DNA of 64,000 bases from Mesorhizobium sp. WSM2240 (GTDB lineage Bacteria > Pseudomonadota > Alphaproteobacteria > Rhizobiales > Rhizobiaceae): positions 4,578,501 to 4,642,500 of the forward strand of contig NZ_CP159253.1 of the NCBI RefSeq assembly GCF_040438645.1. The letters run 5' to 3'. The position numbers and the translations under genes are program-made. Positions within the stretch are counted from its first letter, which is position 1. Each line of letters opens with the position of its first letter. Shown piece after piece: positions 9,528-22,092 of this stretch. The notes under the pieces were generated by a model. It saw only the letters and a program-made list of their open reading frames with translations, made no database searches and had not been told where the DNA came from.

Positions 9528-10565
9528 TTAAGAGCCGAGTTTCTTCGCTTCGGTCACAGCCTTCTGGACCTCGGCGCGCTTCTCGTCGGAAAGCGGCGTG
9601 AGGCCGCGCTCCGGCAGGTAGCCGTCGGCGCCGAGAGCGCCGTCCGAGACGTACTCGGCGAGGAACTCGTTCATGTTCGGAATGACGTCGCGGTGAGCAT
9701 TCTTCACGTAGAAGAAGATCGGGCGCGACACAGGGTACGAACCGTCCGCGATGGTGTCGAAGTCCGGCGCGACACCATTGACCTTCACCGCCTTCAGCTT
9801 GTCGGAGTTCTCGTAGAGGAACGAGTAACCGAAAATGCCGACGGCGTTCGGGTCGGATTCGAGACGCTGGACGATGAGGTTATCATTCTCGCCGGCTTCC
9901 ACGAAGGGGCCGTCCTGGCGCATGCGCGAGCAGACCTCGTTCCACTTGTCCTCATCGGCCTTCTTGAGATCGGCCATACCCGGAAGATCCGCACAGCCGT
10001 CATGCATGACGAGTTCGACGAAGGCGTCGCGCGTGCCGGACGTAGGGGGCGGGCCAAAAGCGACGATGTCGATCGCCGGCAGCGAAGCATCGACGTCCGA
10101 CCACTTCTTGTTCGGATTTGCGACGAAGCCGCCATTACCGTCCGGCAGCTCGGCGGCGAGCGCCTTGAATATCTGCTCCTCGGTCAGGTCCATCTCCGGG
10201 GCGCTTGAGGCATGGGCTATCGAGAGGCCGTCATAGCCGATCAGCGCTTCGGTGATGTCGGTGACACCGTTGTCGGCGCACAGCTTGACCTCTGACTCCT
10301 TGATGGCGCGCGAGGCGCCGGTGACATCGGCGAAATCGGGACCGATGCCGCCGCAGAACGCCTTGAAGCCGCCGCCAGTGCCGGTCGACTCGACCACGGG
10401 GGCCGGGTTGCCGGTCTTGTTCGCGTACTCTTCAGCCGCAGCCTGGCTGTAGGGAAACACGGTCGACGAACCGACGACTTTGACTTGGTCGCGAGCGGCG
10501 GCATAGCCGGCGGAGGCGGCGAGCGCCAACGCCGCAGCCGACGCTGTAAGGAGGAATTTCTTCAT
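9528..10565 (-). CDS. pstS: Periplasmic phosphate-binding protein PstS
   Basis: This periplasmic phosphate receptor is 345 aa with a signal peptide (MKKFLLTASAAALALAASAG, cleavage near residue 24). It carries the conserved phosphate-binding motifs VVGSSTVFPYSQ at the start of the mature protein, a TGASRAIKESE loop and a GTRDAF motif further on. AGGAG sits 8 nt before the ATG. It heads the pst operon and is preceded by a Pho box at 10636-10653, so it should be strongly induced by phosphate starvation. No phoR lies directly upstream; that slot holds a multi-PAS hybrid kinase instead. Confidence 0.95.
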   Translation of the reverse strand: MKKFLLTASAAALALAASAGYAAARDQVKVVGSSTVFPYSQAAAEEYANKTGNPAPVVESTGTGGGFKAFCGGIGPDFADVTGASRAIKESEVKLCADNGVTDITEALIGYDGLSIAHASSAPEMDLTEEQIFKALAAELPDGNGGFVANPNKKWSDVDASLPAIDIVAFGPPPTSGTRDAFVELVMHDGCADLPGMADLKKADEDKWNEVCSRMRQDGPFVEAGENDNLIVQRLESDPNAVGIFGYSFLYENSDKLKAVKVNGVAPDFDTIADGSYPVSRPIFFYVKNAHRDVIPNMNEFLAEYVSDGALGADGYLPERGLTPLSDEKRAEVQKAVTEAKKLGS

Positions 10566-10635
10566 GTGGCCTACTCCTGTCGGAATTGTTCTTGACGCCC
10601 TCTTTCAGCGTCGCGTGAGGCCATAGCGCTCGTTT

Positions 10636-10653
10636 GTAACAGTTGGATGACAC
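10636..10653 (-). promoter_or_regulatory. Pho box upstream of pstS
   Basis: On the minus strand the site reads GTGTCATCCAACTGTTAC, two 7-bp direct repeats spaced by 4, close to the consensus CTGTCAT-N4-CTGTCAY. A possible -10 (CTATGG) follows about 11 nt later, as in Pho promoters where the box replaces the -35. It lies about 70 nt upstream of the pstS start codon. Confidence 0.8.
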
Positions 10654-10832
10654 TTTCGTGTCGGTTGGATAACGTCTTCCGTGGAGTATCCGAGCCTGAA
10701 AGCTGACCGGGACAGGAGCCACCGCCCAGACGTTTCCGGAATCAAGCGCTTAGGTCAGCAACTGCTAAACCAGGCCGGCCATGCGCGGGTTCCGGAACTG
10801 CCGGAAATTTATTCGCGGATGAACGTTCCCGC

Positions 10833-14585
<3,753 letters not shown>

Positions 14586-14605
14586 GCTTCCCCGTCCCGC
14601 TCCGA

Positions 14606-14649
14606 GCATGATCCCGAAAAGTTGCAGCCTTTTCGGACAAAGATCATGC
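14606..14649. repeat. Dispersed palindromic repeat, family A, copy 2
   Basis: This 44-bp element (GCATGATCCCGAAAAGTTGC, then AGCCTTTTCGGACAAAGATCATGC) matches the copy at 524-568 and is the near-reverse of the one at 36787. It lies just upstream of the hybrid kinase and covers a potential upstream start codon at 14609, which argues against that start. Confidence 0.8.
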
Positions 14650-14823
14650 GGCTAACAATCAGTTAGAGCCCCCGACAACCCCGCCGCAGGTTGGCTCCGG
14701 AATATGAGCAACAAGCATTAATGATCCGCTAACCTTAACGCATCATCCACCGCTCAGGGTTGCACATTGCCACGCCGACCAGGAAACCTAGTTCATTGCG
14801 GGGGCATGCGAAGGAGTGCAGGC

Positions 14824-15060
14824 ATGGCGAAAAAGCCGATCGAAACCGCGCCGAAAGACGGCAGCAATGTCGAGGTCTGCTGGACCGATCGCGACGGCCA
14901 GGAAAACCAGTCCATCGCGCGGTACCGTTCCCTCGAAAGGTTGAAGGCCGCCGGCGGCGACTGGGATGAAGCCGATGCCGGCTGGTGGACGTTTATCGAC
15001 AGTGAAACGCAGAAGAAAATCGTGCCGCATGCCTGGATTTCAGGCGAGGACAAAGACTGA
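14824..15060 (+). CDS. Small conserved-looking protein of unknown function (78 aa)
   Basis: A short soluble, charged protein without a signal peptide or TM segment. The start begins MAKKPIETAPKDGSNVEVCW and the C-terminus holds WWTFIDSETQKKIVPHAWIS. The opening PIETAPKDGS resembles a small rhizobial/phage family that contains 'P..TAP.DG' followed by a W-rich end, but no function is known to me. The ATG at 14824 is chosen for AAGGAG eight nt upstream; a TTG at 14767 would add 19 residues. It lies between the divergent kinase and a convergent small gene. Confidence 0.65.
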   Translation: MAKKPIETAPKDGSNVEVCWTDRDGQENQSIARYRSLERLKAAGGDWDEADAGWWTFIDSETQKKIVPHAWISGEDKD

Positions 15061-15076
15061 CGCTACAACCTTCCGC

Positions 15077-15316
15077 TCAGACTTCCTGCTCCGCGGCAAC
15101 GTGCCCGGGCTCCCCTTGCTTCTGCCCCTGAAGCAAGCCGCGGATCTCCTCCAGCACAGCATCGGCAGCCGCCAGATGCGCCCTGTCGCGCGGGCTCAAC
15201 CGATCGGGCCGCTGCAGTTCCAAGCGCCTGGTCGCGTAGGCCGCCAGGTGAGCGGCGTGGACGCGGGAAAGCTTGCGGAACGCTTTCTCGCCGGTCCTAG
15301 TTTGGGGCGAAGACAT
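15077..15316 (-). CDS. Small helical protein of unknown function (79 aa)
   Basis: A 79-aa, strongly charged and predicted all-helical protein (FRKLSRVHAAHLAAYATRRL, later AHLAAADAVLEEIRGLLQGQ). No signal peptide or known motif is recognised. It has a good ribosome site (AAGGAGGATCGCA before the ATG) and converges on the 78-aa gene, ending 16 nt from its stop. The strong ribosome site makes it likely to be expressed; the function is unknown. Confidence 0.6.
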   Translation of the reverse strand: MSSPQTRTGEKAFRKLSRVHAAHLAAYATRRLELQRPDRLSPRDRAHLAAADAVLEEIRGLLQGQKQGEPGHVAAEQEV

Positions 15317-15559
15317 TGCGATCCTCCTTGGCCAAGCGAACGTCCGGTTTCAGACAAAGTTGCGGCAGGGATTACAGCGTGGTTAATGGACAGTTACCGG
15401 CTCGTGCCCAGCGTCACTCGCTTCCCGCCAGCAAAAGCCCATGGCCAGCAGACTGGTCCGCAGGAACGCGGCTTGTTGGTCCAGCGGCATGTCGGGTGGT
15501 TTGCTACTTGATCTTGGCCGAGCCATTTGCATCATCGCGGGCCGGAGAACGGGGTTCCG

Positions 15560-16621
15560 ATGCAAGTAATTTTCGACGGCCACAACGACGTTCTGCTCCG
15601 CCTCTGGAACCGCCGCAAGGAAGGCGCCGATCCTGTAGCGGATATGAGCGACGGCGTGGCGGCCGGTCATATCGACCTGCCGCGCGCCCGCGCCGGCGGC
15701 CTGATCGGCGGACTCTGCGCCATCTATATCCCGTCCGGCGGCCTCGTTCTCGACCAACCCAAGGCGGACGGACGCTACTCGACGCCGCTTTCGGGGCCCC
15801 TCGAACGCGCGCCGTCGCTGGACATAGCCATGGAAATGGCGGCGATCGCCTTTCAATTGGAGCGCGCCGGCTGCTGGAAGCTTTGCCGCTCGATCGCCGA
15901 CATCGACGCGGCAATGGCCGGGGAAAGGTTCGCCGCCGTGCTCCACATGGAAGGCTGCGAGGCGATCGGCGAGGACCTCGCCGCGCTCGAAGTGTTTTAT
16001 GCCGCCGGGCTGCGCTCGCTCGGCCCTGTCTGGAGCCGCAACAACATCTTCGCGCATGGCGTGCCCTTCGCCTTTCCCATGAGCCCCGACACCGGGCCAG
16101 GCCTGACGGATGCGGGGCGCGCGCTCGTCGAGGAATGCAACCGCATCGGCATCCTGATCGACCTGTCGCACATCACCGAGAAGGGCTTCTGGGACGTTGC
16201 GGAACTGAGCGATCAGCCGCTGGTGGCGAGCCATTCCAACGCCCACGCCCTGGTTCCCGTCGCGCGCAACCTGACCGACCGGCAACTCGACGCGATCCGC
16301 GAAAGCAAGGGCCTGGTCGGCCTGAACTTCGCCGTCACGATGCTGCGCGCCGACGGCCGCGAAAACGCCGACACGCCGATCAGCGAGATGGTCCGCCACA
16401 TCGACTACCTCGTCGACCGGGTCGGCATCGACGGAGTGGCGATCGGATCAGATTTCGACGGCGCGCTGATACCAAAGGAAATCGGCGACGCCAGCGGACT
16501 TCAGAACCTCGTTGCCGGACTGAAAAGCGCCGGATATGGTGACGCCGATCTCGCGAAAATATGCCGCGAAAACTGGTTCAGGGTGCTGCGTTCCGCCTGG
16601 AAGGAGCATCCGGCCAACTGA
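15560..16621 (+). CDS. Membrane dipeptidase, peptidase family M19
   Basis: A zinc metallo-dipeptidase of the renal dipeptidase family (353 aa) expected to split dipeptides, including D-amino-acid ones. The first zinc-site motif DGHNDVL gives H8 and D10; the bridging glutamate is in LHMEGCEAI (near 131), and later ligands in SHSNAH (near 225) and GSDFDG near the C-terminal end. No signal peptide is seen, so it is probably cytoplasmic. The ATG at 15560 puts the catalytic motif at the expected distance from the N-terminus. It is the first gene of a probable operon with the following peptide importer, so it likely processes imported dipeptides. Confidence 0.9.
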   Translation: MQVIFDGHNDVLLRLWNRRKEGADPVADMSDGVAAGHIDLPRARAGGLIGGLCAIYIPSGGLVLDQPKADGRYSTPLSGPLERAPSLDIAMEMAAIAFQLERAGCWKLCRSIADIDAAMAGERFAAVLHMEGCEAIGEDLAALEVFYAAGLRSLGPVWSRNNIFAHGVPFAFPMSPDTGPGLTDAGRALVEECNRIGILIDLSHITEKGFWDVAELSDQPLVASHSNAHALVPVARNLTDRQLDAIRESKGLVGLNFAVTMLRADGRENADTPISEMVRHIDYLVDRVGIDGVAIGSDFDGALIPKEIGDASGLQNLVAGLKSAGYGDADLAKICRENWFRVLRSAWKEHPAN

Positions 16622-16662
16622 TCCAAAGACAAACTCGTCAACAAAAACAGGGAACAGCCAAA

Positions 16663-18306
16663 ATGATGATGGGAAAGATCAACGGACGCTTTCGCGTTCT
16701 CCTCGCAGGTGCTGCGCTTTCGGCGCTGGTTTTCGCAGGCGCTCCTGCACATGCCGCAACACCGGCCGACACGCTGGTCCTCGCCTGGGCGATTGACGAC
16801 ATCATCACGATGGATCCCGGCGAGGCTTTCGAAATCAGCGCCGGCGAGATCACCGGCAACACTTATGACATGCTGGTGCGCCTCGACATCAACGACACCA
16901 CCAAAGTGGTCGGCGGCGTGGCGGAAAGCTGGGAGGTTTCCGACGACGGCCTGACCTACACCTTCAAGCTCAAGCCGGACCTGAAATTCGCGTCCGGCAA
17001 CCCGATCACCGCCGAGGATGTTGCCTGGTCTTTCGAGCGCGCCGTCAAGCTCAACAAGAGCCCAGCCTTCATCCTGCAGCAATTCGGTCTGACCGGCGAC
17101 AACGTCACTGAAAAGGCCAAGGCAGTCGACGCATCGACCTTCGTCTTCACAGTCGATCAGGCCTATGCACCGAGCTTTGTGCTGAACTGCCTGACCGCCA
17201 CCGTCGCCTCGGTCGTCGACAAAAAACTGGTTATGGAGCATATCGAGTCCGTGACGCCTTCGGACGATTACAAGTTCGACAACGATTTCGGAAACGGCTG
17301 GCTGAAGACCAATTATGCCGGCTCCGGCCCGTACAAGCTCCGTGAATGGCGCGCCAACGAAGTTGTCGTTCTGGAAGCAAACGAGAACTACTACGGCGAA
17401 AAGGCCAACCTGGCGCGGGTGATCTACCGGCACGTCAAGGAAAGCGCCACCCAACGCCTGCTGCTCGAAAAAGGCGACATAGACGTCGCCCGCAACCTTG
17501 AGCCCAACGATCTCGCCGGGTTGTCGGCAAACGCGGACATCACGACGACGGCCGCGCCAAAAGGAACGGTCTATTACATCAGCCTCAATCAGAAGAACGA
17601 GAACCTGGCCAAGCCGGAAGTGCGCCAGGCGTTCAAATATCTGGTCGACTACCAGGCGATCGGCGAGCAGCTGATCAAGGGCATCGGCGAGATCCACCAG
17701 AATTTCCTGCCCAAGGGCGTGCTCGGCGCGGTCGACGAAAACCCGTTCACCTTCGACGTTGCCAAGGGCAAGGAGCTGCTTGAGAAGGCGGGCCTGAAGG
17801 ACGGTTTCTCGGTCACCATGGACGTGCGTAGCGCGCAGCCGGTGACCGGCATCGCCGAGTCCATCCAGCAGACCGTCGGCGAGGCCGGCATCAAGCTGGA
17901 GATCATCCCCGGCGACGGCAAGCAGACCCTGACCAAATACCGCGCCCGCAACCACGACATCTATATCGGCCAGTGGGGCGTCGATTATTGGGATCCGCAT
18001 TCCAATGCCGAGACTTTCACCAGCAATCCCAACAATGCCGACGATTCGCCCAACAAGACGCTGGCCTGGCGCAATGCGTGGGATGTTCCGGAACTGACCG
18101 CCAAGACCAAGGAGGCCCTGCTCGAACGTGACAACGCCAAACGCGCCGAAATGTACAAGGAGCTGCAGCAGACGTTCCTGGACACCAGCCCGTTCGTGAT
18201 TATCTTCCAGCAGACCGAAGTCGCCGGGCTGCGCTCCAACGTGCAGGGCTACAAGCTCGGGCCGACATTCGACACCAACTTCGTCGCACCGGTGAGCAAG
18301 AACTGA
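16663..18306 (+). CDS. Peptide ABC transporter substrate-binding protein (SBP_bac_5, DppA-like)
   Basis: A periplasmic binding protein of 547 aa. The signal peptide spans about residues 1-32 and ends PAHAATP. Family 5 marks include the early WEVSDDGLTYTFKLKPDLKF block and ASGNPITAEDVAWSFERAV. It delivers di- or oligopeptides to the two permeases encoded next. The ATG at 16663 is one of two adjacent methionine codons with GGGA about 10 nt upstream. It lies 41 nt after the dipeptidase, consistent with one operon. The actual ligand is inferred from the dipeptidase partner; other family members bind sugars, opines or nickel. Confidence 0.88.
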   Translation: MMMGKINGRFRVLLAGAALSALVFAGAPAHAATPADTLVLAWAIDDIITMDPGEAFEISAGEITGNTYDMLVRLDINDTTKVVGGVAESWEVSDDGLTYTFKLKPDLKFASGNPITAEDVAWSFERAVKLNKSPAFILQQFGLTGDNVTEKAKAVDASTFVFTVDQAYAPSFVLNCLTATVASVVDKKLVMEHIESVTPSDDYKFDNDFGNGWLKTNYAGSGPYKLREWRANEVVVLEANENYYGEKANLARVIYRHVKESATQRLLLEKGDIDVARNLEPNDLAGLSANADITTTAAPKGTVYYISLNQKNENLAKPEVRQAFKYLVDYQAIGEQLIKGIGEIHQNFLPKGVLGAVDENPFTFDVAKGKELLEKAGLKDGFSVTMDVRSAQPVTGIAESIQQTVGEAGIKLEIIPGDGKQTLTKYRARNHDIYIGQWGVDYWDPHSNAETFTSNPNNADDSPNKTLAWRNAWDVPELTAKTKEALLERDNAKRAEMYKELQQTFLDTSPFVIIFQQTEVAGLRSNVQGYKLGPTFDTNFVAPVSKN

Positions 18307-18325
18307 TCCCGAAAGGATCGGTTTC

Positions 18326-19390
18326 TTGAGCAGCATCGAAAGAGTGGAGGCGCGGCGGCCGGGCCGCGGCGCCTCCACCACGATCCGGTTGATCGCGCGC
18401 TTCGCGCTGATCGTCGTTATCACCTATCTCGGATTGCTCGCGGTCACGTTCTTCATCGGCCGCGTGATTCCGATCGACCCGGTGCTGGCGATCGTCGGCG
18501 ACCGCGCGCCGGCCAGCGTTATCGAGCAGGCGCGCAAGCAATACGGTCTCGACCTGCCTCTCTACGAGCAGTTCTTCCTCTATGTGAAGAACGCTCTGAC
18601 CGGGAATTTCGGCACGTCGGTGCTGACCACCAACCCAGTCATGGAGGATATTCGCCGCGTCTTTCCGGCAACCGTGGAACTCGCCACGCTCGGCACCCTG
18701 ATTGGCGCTTTCATCGGCGTCCCGCTGGGCGTGCTCGCCGCGGTCAAGCGAGGCAGCCTCGTCGACCAGATCGTTCGCGTCATCGGGCTGATCGGCTATT
18801 CCGTGCCGATCTTCTGGCTCGGCCTGCTGGCCCTGCTCGTCTTTTATGCGCGTCTCGGCTGGACGGCGGGTCCTGGCCGCATAGACGTGGTCTACGAGTT
18901 CACCTTCACGCCGGTGACCGGCTTCTATCTTCTCGACGCCATACTAATGCGCGACTGGCCGGCTTTCCGCGACATCTTCGCCCACATCATCCTGCCGGCC
19001 TCGCTGCTCGGCTATTTTTCGCTGGCCTATATCAGCCGCATGACGCGCTCCTTCATGCTGAACGAACTCAGCCAGGAGTATATCGTTGCCGCGCGCGCAA
19101 AAGGCCTGTCGGAGACGCGGATCATCTGGGCGCACGCGCTGCGCAACGCCGCTGTGCCGCTGGTCACCGTGATCGCGCTCTCCTATGCCGGGCTGCTAGA
19201 AGGCTCGGTGCTGACGGAGACGGTGTTCGCTTGGCCCGGCCTCGGCCTTTACATCACCAATTCGCTGCAGAACGCCGATATGAACGCAGTTCTTGGCGGC
19301 ACGATCATCATCGGCTCGGTGTTCATCGGCATCAATCTGTTGTCCGACCTGCTCTACCGCACGCTCGACCCAAGGACGCGAAACGCATGA
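18326..19390 (+). CDS. Peptide ABC transporter permease, DppB-like
   Basis: Inner-membrane permease, 354 aa, with about six TM segments and a BPD_transp_1 domain. It shows the DppB/OppB hallmarks: a long N-terminal periplasmic loop (YGLDLPLYEQFFLYVKNALT) and EAA-loop residues around YIVAARAKGLSETRIIWAHA (about 250-270). The start is TTG at 18326, preceded by AAAGGATCGG; no better ATG exists and this frame covers the whole first TM region. It follows the binding-protein gene by 19 nt and overlaps the next gene with ATGA. Confidence 0.9.
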   Translation: MSSIERVEARRPGRGASTTIRLIARFALIVVITYLGLLAVTFFIGRVIPIDPVLAIVGDRAPASVIEQARKQYGLDLPLYEQFFLYVKNALTGNFGTSVLTTNPVMEDIRRVFPATVELATLGTLIGAFIGVPLGVLAAVKRGSLVDQIVRVIGLIGYSVPIFWLGLLALLVFYARLGWTAGPGRIDVVYEFTFTPVTGFYLLDAILMRDWPAFRDIFAHIILPASLLGYFSLAYISRMTRSFMLNELSQEYIVAARAKGLSETRIIWAHALRNAAVPLVTVIALSYAGLLEGSVLTETVFAWPGLGLYITNSLQNADMNAVLGGTIIIGSVFIGINLLSDLLYRTLDPRTRNA

Positions 19391-20304
19391 GCCTTGCCAC
19401 CATGACACGCCGCGAATGGCTGCTCAGCGAGCGGCCGCAGTCGCGCATGCAGGCGAGGCTCGGCCGCGCCTACGTGACCTGGCGGCGCTTTTCGGCCAAC
19501 CGGCTGGCGCTGGCCGGGCTCGGCATCATCCTGGCGCTACTGGTCATCGCCGCCCTCGCCGACGTGATCTCCCCCTATTCGCCGGTCATCGGCGATCTGC
19601 GCGGCTCGCGCCTGCAGCCGCCCAGCGCCGAACACTGGTTCGGCACCGACGATCTAGGCCGCGACATCCTTTCTCGCATCATCTACGGCTCACGGATCAC
19701 TCTGTTCGTCGTCGTGCTGGTGGCGATCATCGCCGCGCCCATCGGGCTCCTGGTCGGCACCGTCGCCGGCTATGCAGGCGGCTGGACCGATGCAATCCTG
19801 ATGCGCATCACCGACATCTTCCTCGCCTTTCCCAAGTTGATACTGGCGCTGGCCTTCGTCGCAGCACTCGGGCCTGGCATCGAGAACGCGGTGCTGGCCA
19901 TCGCCATCACCTCGTGGCCACCCTATGCCCGCATTGCGCGCGCCGAAACGATGACGGTGCGCAATTCCGACTACATCGCCGCGGTCCGGCTGATGGGCGC
20001 CTCGCCGATGCGCATCGTCATCCTCCACATCATGCCGCTTTGCATCTCCTCGCTGATCGTGCGCGTGACGCTCGATATGGCGGGCATCATCCTGACGGCC
20101 GCCGGCCTCGGCTTTCTCGGCCTCGGCGCACAGCCGCCGCTGCCGGAGTGGGGCGCGATGATCGCGTCGGGCCGCCGCTTCATCCTCGACCAGTGGTGGG
20201 TGGCGGCTGCGCCTGGCGCGGCGATCCTGATCGTCAGCCTCGGCTTCAATCTGCTTGGCGACGGCCTGCGCGACGCGCTTGACCCGCGAGGCGGCGGCCA
20301 ATGA
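19387..20304 (+). CDS. Peptide ABC transporter permease, DppC-like
   Basis: Second permease of the importer, 305 aa, with OppC_N (SANRLALAGLGIILALLVIA near residue 36) and BPD_transp_1 domains. The DppC motif HWFGTDDLGRDILSRIIYGS lies near residue 83 and the EAA loop near YIAAVRLMGASPMRIVILHI. The ATG at 19387 shares ATGA with the upstream stop, and its own stop shares ATGA with the following ATPase gene, so the five transporter genes are translationally coupled. Confidence 0.92.
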   Translation: MSLATMTRREWLLSERPQSRMQARLGRAYVTWRRFSANRLALAGLGIILALLVIAALADVISPYSPVIGDLRGSRLQPPSAEHWFGTDDLGRDILSRIIYGSRITLFVVVLVAIIAAPIGLLVGTVAGYAGGWTDAILMRITDIFLAFPKLILALAFVAALGPGIENAVLAIAITSWPPYARIARAETMTVRNSDYIAAVRLMGASPMRIVILHIMPLCISSLIVRVTLDMAGIILTAAGLGFLGLGAQPPLPEWGAMIASGRRFILDQWWVAAAPGAAILIVSLGFNLLGDGLRDALDPRGGGQ

Positions 20305-21134
20305 GCACACTGCTGGACGTTGAGAAGCTGAGCGTCAGCTTCCCGACGCGCACCGGAATGATCGAGGCGGTGCGCGGCATCTCCTTCTCGCTTGGCCGCG
20401 AGCGGCTGGGTATCGTCGGCGAATCCGGCTCGGGAAAGTCGCAGACCGGCCGCGCTATCATGGGACTGACGCCGCCCAACGCGTTGATTTCCGCGGACAG
20501 GCTCGAGTTCGACGGCATCGACCTCCTGAACGCGCCGCCGCAACTGCGTCGCGACCTGCGCGGCAACCGCATCGCCATGATACTGCAGGATCCGAAATAC
20601 TCGCTGAACCCGGTGATGAGCATCGGCCGGCAGATCGTCGAGACCTTGCGGACACATGAGGATGTGGGCAAGGCCGAGGCGCGCGACCGTGCGCTCGCCA
20701 TGCTGGAAGCCGTGCAGATCAGGGATGCTAAGCGCGTCTACGATCTCTACCCGCACGAGGTTTCCGGCGGCATGGGCCAGCGCGCCATGATCGCCATGAT
20801 GCTGATCGCCGGCCCCGAATTGCTGATTGCCGATGAGCCGACATCGGCGCTCGACGTGACGGTCCAGCTCGACATTCTCGGCATCCTCGACCGGCTGGTG
20901 CGCGAGCGCGGCATGGGGCTGATCTTCATCTCGCACGATCTGCGCCTGGTGTCGTCCTTCTGCGACCGCGTCATCGTCATGTATGCCGGCAGGATCGTCG
21001 AGGAACTGCCCGCGACCGAACTCGCCAATGCCGAGCATCCCTATACGCGTGGGCTCCTGAACTGCATGCCCGAGATCGGCGCCGGCCGCCATCCATTGCC
21101 GGTCCTCGACCGCCAGCCGGAGTGGGCGCTATGA
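20301..21134 (+). CDS. Peptide ABC transporter ATPase, DppD-like
   Basis: Cytoplasmic ATPase of 277 aa, with Walker A GESGSGKSQT (about 38-47; a Q follows where T is more usual), Q-loop MILQDPKYSLNPVMSI, signature VSGGMGQRAMIAMML and Walker B LLIADEPTSALDVT. The C-terminal oligopeptide-type extension (EHPYTRGLLNCMPEIG) marks the DppD/OppD class. The signature has MGQRA where most family members have MRQRV, but the essential SGG is intact. It works with the DppF-like ATPase encoded next. Confidence 0.92.
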   Translation: MSTLLDVEKLSVSFPTRTGMIEAVRGISFSLGRERLGIVGESGSGKSQTGRAIMGLTPPNALISADRLEFDGIDLLNAPPQLRRDLRGNRIAMILQDPKYSLNPVMSIGRQIVETLRTHEDVGKAEARDRALAMLEAVQIRDAKRVYDLYPHEVSGGMGQRAMIAMMLIAGPELLIADEPTSALDVTVQLDILGILDRLVRERGMGLIFISHDLRLVSSFCDRVIVMYAGRIVEELPATELANAEHPYTRGLLNCMPEIGAGRHPLPVLDRQPEWAL

Positions 21135-21880
21135 ATTCGGCGCTGACCATCGAACGGCTCGAGGTCGCCTACGATCATTTCCGGGCGCTGAAAGGCGTTA
21201 GCCTCGATGTCGCTGCGGGCGAATCCTTCGGCCTTGTCGGCGAATCCGGCTCGGGAAAATCGACGCTTTTGCGCGCCGTCGCCGGCCTCGCGCCGGTAAC
21301 CGGCGGCACGATCACCATCAATGGCGCAAAGCTCGGCGACCGGCGCGACAAGGCGTTTTACCGCCAGGTCCAGATGGTGTTTCAGGATCCCTACGGCTCG
21401 CTGCATCCGCGCCAGACCGTCGACCGGCTGCTGCTCGAACCGCTTGTCATCCACGGCTTCAAGGACATCGAGCCGCGCATCATCCGCGCCCTGGACGAAG
21501 TCGGCCTGGGTTCGGGCTTCCGCTTCCGCTATTCGCACCAGCTTTCCGGCGGGCAGCGCCAGCGCGTCGCGATCGCCCGCGCGCTGATCCTCGAACCGTC
21601 GATCCTGCTTCTCGACGAGCCGACTTCGGCGCTCGACGCCTCGGTGCAGGCGGAGGTGCTGAACCTCCTGGAACAGGTTCGCCGCGACCGCCGCCTGACC
21701 TTCGTGATGGTCAGCCACGACCTCGCCGTGATTACCCATATGTGCGACCGGCTGATGGTCATGCAGGACGGCGAGGAGGTCGAGCGTTTGTCTGCGCCCG
21801 ATCTTTCGGCGCGCCGGGTTACCAAGGATTATACGCGCAACCTCCTGGTCGCCAGCGAGGGCTTTCGGCGCACCGCATAA
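21131..21880 (+). CDS. Peptide ABC transporter ATPase, DppF-like
   Basis: Second ATPase of the peptide importer, 249 aa. It has Walker A GESGSGKST (about 39-47), Q-loop MVFQDPYGSLHPRQTVDRLL, signature LSGGQRQRVAIARA, and Walker B ILLLDEPTSALDASVQ. It is shorter than typical DppF (about 330 aa), mainly lacking the C-terminal zinc/cysteine extension, which is common in alphaproteobacteria. The ATG at 21131 overlaps the DppD stop by ATGA; a GTG at 21122 is the alternative. It is the last gene of the operon. Confidence 0.9.
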   Translation: MNSALTIERLEVAYDHFRALKGVSLDVAAGESFGLVGESGSGKSTLLRAVAGLAPVTGGTITINGAKLGDRRDKAFYRQVQMVFQDPYGSLHPRQTVDRLLLEPLVIHGFKDIEPRIIRALDEVGLGSGFRFRYSHQLSGGQRQRVAIARALILEPSILLLDEPTSALDASVQAEVLNLLEQVRRDRRLTFVMVSHDLAVITHMCDRLMVMQDGEEVERLSAPDLSARRVTKDYTRNLLVASEGFRRTA

Positions 21881-22092
21881 AGGAATAGCCGTCACCTGCC
21901 TGCAGGGCACGGGCAGCTTCTCCAGCCCGGAGCTGCTCCGACTACCCTAGCGCAAAAAGTCGTTTCATCTGTGGGTTTTGCCCTTCTGGTAACACACATC
22001 GGAGCTGCCGGATGCTAAGCAGGGCGGCAATTTCAGGCCGCCGAGTCTCGGCCAGGGCGCATGACAGTGATAATGACGACCGGAAAAACCGC

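Noticed and set aside
14767..14823. N-terminal extension of the 78-aa protein from a TTG codon.
   Set aside because: The extension has no ribosome site, while the ATG at 14824 follows AAGGAG at proper spacing.
16501..18423. A 640-codon minus-strand frame opposite the peptide-binding protein.
   Set aside because: Antisense shadow; the plus-strand gene has a signal peptide and family motifs and is part of an operon.
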